Source: Chamaecrista fasciculata | Lineage: Eukaryota; Streptophyta; Magnoliopsida; Fabales; Fabaceae | DNA length: 64,000 bases | Assembly: GCA_003254925.1 (NCBI GenBank) | Contig: QANZ01050047.1 | Span: 110,996-174,995, forward strand | Direction of reading: 5' to 3' | In this document: positions 59,701-64,000 of the stretch, one piece after another | Layout of the letters: each line of letters starts with the position of its first letter | How positions within the stretch are numbered: position 1 is the stretch's first letter | Notes under the pieces: generated by a model | Told to the model about the DNA's origin: nothing | Seen by the model: the letters and a program-made list of their open reading frames with translations, nothing else | The model's database searches: none | Translations under genes and position numbers: made by a program

Positions 59701-61468
59701 GAGGATAGGCCACTAGAAGAATGACCAAGCATACCGCTGATCAATAGCAACCTTGGGTTTTTGTACTTAGTTGGCATATGTTTGTGAGCAGCATGCTTTT
59801 TGAAGACCAAACCTTTGATAATTTGACTGCAAAACCAAATATGATAAGTTAATGGTTCTAACACCTAGGATAAAAAACATTATAGTACATCTCAAATGGC
59901 CATTTAGCAATTGATACAATGACACATAAAATTGCATGAAAAATGTCGTTTTATTTATGTAGAATGCCTTAGAGTATTTCTGGACCAAAACATATTCCAC
60001 AGTTTCAAAACAAGTTTTAAAAAAAAAACTGGGGTCGGGGTTTGGGGTGGGGGGGTTATTACTTCAGGAAAAGGCAAATCAGCAGAGCTGAAGGATATTC
60101 TAATTTACATGCAGCTAGATCACGAAGAGCAAAGGACAAAAAATACAGAGAAAACTACATAATGCAACATAAATACAGTTTTTGAATACACACACAAACA
60201 CGCATATATATCAAAGCCACAATGTATCTTAAATTTAAGAAAAAAAAATAAAAGTTGACTATAAATGCAACAACTACTTATCGGAGATTACAATTGAAAG
60301 ATACATAGTATTATGAAATAAACTATTTCAGTATGACCTACATTACCTTTGGCTACTAGAACCAGCTGCAATGCATTTTACTTTAACATATCCATCAGGA
60401 TTCATTGAATTATCTCCAATAGCGCCAGGCTTCAAGAAAGATGCAGCTTCCCAAGATAAAGATGTAACTATGTCCACCCAACTTTTACCACCTTCATTGG
60501 AAGAATAAACACCCACGGACTTAAGAAGCTGACCTACAAGTTCCTTAAATTTCCCGTTTACCACTTCTTCCATTGCCCTTAGTTTTTCCCCCTTGAATTT
60601 GTAGCTCCGGCTCACTTCACCCTTAGAGTGACTCAAAGAAGTGGGCTCACCCCAGTTTACATCAATGCCCTCATCATCACCGTCATCGTCGTCATCATTA
60701 CATGCCACACTATGGTCTACATCATCTTCTGGGTTTTCTGGCTCAGGAGGTTCCCAAGTTTGGAGATCCACGTCATCAAGAACAGAATATTCAGTTTCAT
60801 CACTGAAGGATGCAGCTGGTTTTTCAGAACCATCAGCTTTTGGTTCTTGTCCTTCATTATGGTCACTGCTTTCTTGGGAGTTATTTTCCATGACTTTATG
60901 TGATTTTTCAACCCAACTTTCTGGAGACTTTAATGAGTTTTGTGATCGTTCAAACTTATAGTCAATATCATCCCCACCAACAGCAACTGTCCCTTCTTCT
61001 CGACTTGTCCTAACAAAATCATACAAAATAAGACAATGTACAAACTGATGGTAAGAATTATAATCACACCCCTATGCACACCACACAAGTACCTTTCAGA
61101 TGAGTTCACATCAACTGAATAGTCACCTAAAAGATCAGATATTGAAGAAAAGGTTCAGTTAGATGGGAAAAAAATTGCAATTTTATACTAATAATGTCAA
61201 TGCAAAACAACAAAAACAAGAATTTACTGCAGGTGGAAACACAGCTGTCAGTGCTTGACAATGAAGTCGTTGGGCTGATTAGTGGTGTCAAATGAGGACT
61301 TTTACTATCCCAATTTACATTTTCTTGCTTTAGCTTCTCCTCACAAAATTTACAAGGCCTGCGGGGAACTTTACTATCCAACTTCAAGTTACCCACATTG
61401 ACTTGATTTTTGTTGTCAACCTTTGACTCTGTCAGGCCTGCTCCACAGTAATGGCACATACTACACAT
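53721..61468 (-). CDS. FAB1D-like phosphatidylinositol-3-phosphate 5-kinase (no FYVE)
   Basis: Makes PtdIns(3,5)P2 from PtdIns3P on endosomes and vacuole. Twelve coding exons, all GT-AG, in transcript order: 61228-61468, 61093-61126, 60347-61009, 59682-59826, 59276-59617, 57998-58834, 57380-57696, 56792-56918, 56505-56660, 54592-56019, 54227-54493, 53721-54035, giving 1623 residues. The N-terminus has only two CxxC pairs (residues 5-8 and 39-42) and no FYVE domain, as in Arabidopsis FAB1C/D. A CCT-like chaperonin domain spans about 325-520 (NPRLLLISGMLGHSSSG, then RLGCTILLKG across exons 5-6). A Cys-rich region lies at about 755-900 (RHCDTCNELPEAHF, CGKCKSG). The kinase domain is about 1330-1600, with GGKSKSFFAKT and IIKEIKK (ATP site), YDLKGA and VMDYSLLVGVD (catalytic Asp about 1525). 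The C-terminus is rich in Cys/Asp. The reading frame is intact across all joins. Confidence 0.92.
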
Positions 61469-62486
61469 CCGATCCAAAATTGATCCACGAAAGGTCAATT
61501 GAAAAAGGCCTGATCCTGTTCCTCTGTTCACGTACATGTAAAAGAGATCAGTATTGAACAAGCTCTGAACCCATTTTATAATCAAGACCAACTAAAATGA
61601 AAGGGTTGTTTTTAGTTGGTCTTGATTATAAAATTTAATTCTATCACTTTCATGGCAAGAGATCATACTCGAACTCTTGAAAGGGTTGTTTTCCATAAGA
61701 AGGTGAAAATGTTTTCGATTAATAGATGCTCCAAATGCAGAAAAAACTATCTTTTCTTATTCATGCACCAAACACAATTAAATGCAGAAGTAATTCGCAA
61801 TGAATCATTTTCCATGAGAAAAATTGAGACAACGGAGAAAAGCAAACTTAGTTATTGCATAAGGACATAAGAGAAAATCACAAATTAGAAATTAGAATAT
61901 TGAAAACTCAAGAACCAATTCTTCTAGCCTTTCTTTTTATGCCCAACATGCAGCAAATTCAAGAGAAGTTGAAATTATAGCCAATACTTAGACAGAAAGT
62001 GCTAAAGATGAGGATTCCACATGGGCTCAAAAATTATACACAAGATTGTCAAAACCAAAGAAAAAAAAAATTGATTAATGGTCCACATTTTTATTTTCTA
62101 ACACCACAAACAAAAAATCCAAATTAAAAAAGAAAAAAACAATAATTCACCGTTTGAACCAGATGAATGATAGAACAAAATAAAACACCAACAGAAATAA
62201 ATAATAAGAATCAGAAGCTTGAATATCAACCTTTGAAACAAGCCATCCGGATGAGCTAAACAACAGTTAAAAAGTGAATTAATCGATAACTTCCTAAAGA
62301 AGAGTTTCCAGAGAAATAACAAAACCCACAAACTCAAAAAACTGATCCAAAACATTTAGATGCAATCTCAAATCATTCTCTAAGCTAGCAAATCAATCAG
62401 AACATTAAATAATTTTCCATTACAGACCAAGATTCACAAGCTAAGAAAGAACCCATAAATGAAATGACAAGGAATGCACAGCTTAC

Positions 62487-62700
62487 CGTGAAAGCAATCT
62501 CAAAAAACCAAAACCACCAATAAAACCTCCAAATCAGTCCTAGCTCCCAAGCATTGTCGAAAACCTCCCAAAGAAACTATTCGCTCTTTCATCAATAAGC
62601 AAAGAATTTGAGATTAGCTCATACACAGTACTACGCGAGATTTAGGATTTAGGCAAACAACTCACAGAGGAAAAAGAAAATATATGAGCAGAGAAACAAC
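62487..62700 (-). other. Probable 5' UTR exon of the FAB1D-like gene
   Basis: On the minus strand a leader-like sequence ends gctttcacg before the donor GTAAGC at 62486. The CT-rich tract from 62690 to about 62880 suggests the start of transcription nearby. The intron would run to just before the first coding exon. The right limit is uncertain. Confidence 0.45.
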
Positions 62701-62899
62701 CCGTAAAAGAGAAATTAAAGTTGAAATCTCTTTCCGAAGGAAAAGGAAGAGAAAAGAAGAAGAATTGAATGTAAGAATGGAAGTTGAATTCAAACAAAGA
62801 GGAAGAGAAATAGGAGAAGAAGAAAAACGAGAAAAAAATCAAAAATAGGTAAAGAAGTGTGAGAAGAAATGAAAATTTTTTAACTTTGAGCGTGGGGTC

Positions 62900-63170
62900 C
62901 ACTCTAATTGCTTGCTTGTTTGCTTGTCTGCAAAAATTTCGAGATATTTTTTTTATTTTTGCTTTTTCAGAATTTTAATAATATTTTTTAGTGTAATTAC
63001 TAATTAGTAATTATTAGGTGCAATGTCTCTTTGTATTAAACCGTATAGAGCCAGCTATACGCTAGATTCTTTGTTCACACATCAGATACGTGGGGAATTG
63101 TACGCGTCATTTGATATTTCTCATTTTTGCACTTATGCCCTCTAATATATACTATTTTAAAAAATAAATT
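62900..63170. other. Promoter side of the FAB1D-like gene
   Basis: A ggggtccactc word and a ttgcttgcttg repeat near 62893-62925. No TATA box is obvious. Confidence 0.35.
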
Positions 63171-63173
63171 GGG

Positions 63174-63591
63174 TAAATTACACTTTGGTACCATATAGTT
63201 TGAACCTATTTCACTTTGGTACCATGTGGTTTGAAACCTGACACTTTAGTATCTTGTAGTATTCTCCATTAACACTTTGGTACCCTTTGGAGTTATTTTG
63301 TAATTTTAACCATAATAAATTTTGCAAAAATTACATATTGACCCCAAAAAATTACAAATAGGTCCTTGGATACATATTATCTAGGGACTAAAATGAAACC
63401 TTCAAAAAAAAATTGGGGTCAATATGTAATTTTTGCAAAATTTGTTATGATCAAAATTACAAAATAGCTTCAAAGGGTACCAAAGTGCTAATGGAGAATA
63501 CCACAGGGTACCAAAATGTCAAGTTTCAAACCACATGATACCAAAATGAAATAGGGTCAAACCACATGGTACTAAAGTGAAATTTACCCAA
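63174..63591. repeat. Fold-back 'cactttggtaccat' element
   Basis: The left arm gggtaaattacactttggta and right arm (aaagtgaaatttaccc) are inverted. Both arms hold several ttggtacc words separated by gtggtttgaa / ttcaaaccac. The middle is aaaattacatattgacccc and its inverse. Confidence 0.85.
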
Positions 63592-63654
63592 ATAAATTTG
63601 TGAGAATCTCTCACATATCCAATAGTTCAAATTAGACAAAGATGTATAAAAAAA

Positions 63655-64000
63655 AGGGTAAATTCCACTTTGGTACCCTGTTCTATGAATCAATTCCACT
63701 TTGGTATCCTGTTCTTTCAAAAGTGACACTTTGGTACCCTGTTCTTTCAAAAATGTCATTTTGGTACCCTGTTCTTTCAAAAGTGACATTTTGGTACCTC
63801 GTTCTTTGGACCAAGTGACACTTTGGTACCCTAAAAAAGTAACAAATAGTGAAATAACAGGGTACCAAAGTGTCACTTGGTCCAAAGAACAGGGTACTAA
63901 AATGTCACTTTTGAAAGAATAGGGTACCAAAATGACATTTTTGAAAGAACAGGGTACCAAAGTGTCACTTTTGAAAGAACAGGGTACCAAAGTGGAATTG
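63655..64000. repeat. Fold-back made of about 30-bp 'ggtaccctgttctttcaaaa' repeats
   Basis: Left arm: five units of about 30 bp with ttggtaccctgttctttc. Right arm: the same units inverted (gaaagaacagggtaccaaa), starting about 63855. The centre (ccctaaaaaagtaacaaat) is near 63830-63855. The element reaches the window edge. Confidence 0.85.

Noticed and set aside
62642..62902. Phe/Ser-rich minus-strand frame upstream of the kinase gene
   Set aside because: A CT-rich leader read as protein; no ATG-led conserved sequence, and it lies in the inferred 5' UTR or promoter.
63655..64000. CRISPR-like array of about 30-bp repeats
   Set aside because: The repeats are inverted between two arms, have no unique spacers of constant length, and the DNA is a plant nuclear genome.
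1..64000. tRNA or rRNA genes
   Set aside because: No cloverleaf with conserved A and B boxes and no rRNA-like stretch was recognised by eye; a dedicated scan was not possible, so absence is not proven.

Overview
This is nuclear DNA of a flowering plant, most likely a eudicot and possibly woody. The evidence is AT-rich intergenic sequence, GT-AG introns, plant-specific protein families (type 2 metallothionein, DUF679/DMP, FAB1-type PIP kinase without a FYVE domain, CER1-like), a telo-box/site II ribosomal protein promoter, and Stowaway, hAT and fold-back elements. Two assembly gaps (13979-14250 and 45034-45877) and one single N (35933) lie in or beside repeats. The species cannot be told from the sequence.

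Left part (1-17 kb): mostly mobile-element debris. A decayed RNase H fragment (about 2.96-3.47 kb) is followed by a tandem duplication of about 2.9 kb (3.48-6.34 and 6.41-8.71 kb). The first copy carries two MITEs (one hAT, one Stowaway) whose empty sites are still readable in the second copy. At 11.35 kb are the first two exons of a CER1-like wax gene with nothing recognisable after them, then a series of fold-back elements, one of 1.6 kb with degenerate telomere-like DNA inside.

Middle (17-34 kb): the gene-rich part. In order: a small conserved plant protein of unknown role (CDS 19563-19889, +); a mitochondrial ribosomal protein mS35 gene with an RGG-rich N-terminal half (four coding exons, 22578-27585, +, with a solo LTR in intron 3); cytosolic ribosomal protein uS9/RPS16 (29874-30317, +, intronless); and a DUF679/DMP membrane protein (33107-33790, -). 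Direct repeats of about 0.6 kb flank the mS35 gene.

Right part (34-63 kb): a region apparently built by repeated copying of sequence downstream of a phosphatidylinositol-3-phosphate 5-kinase gene (FAB1D-like, 12 coding exons, 53721-61468, -). The 3' end or flank of that gene recurs at about 34.3 and 35.9-36.8 kb. A separate unit of about 2.6 kb, containing what looks like a promoter plus a first exon, is present three times (39.7-42.2, 45.9-48.1, 50.4-53.0 kb), with a shorter, older relative at 35.0-35.9 kb. Between copies lie a type 2 metallothionein gene whose expected ATG start reads GTG, decayed hAT and plant Transposase_24 pseudogenes, and a retroelement fragment with a 'putative plant transposon protein' (PF20167-like) frame cut off at a unit boundary.

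The genes do not form a pathway. They are independent housekeeping or membrane-trafficking genes in a repeat-rich setting. The features most worth checking are the triplicated promoter-like unit, the metallothionein start codon, and the paired filled/empty MITE sites with a 31-bp microinversion in the tandem duplication. I saw no clear new biological system.
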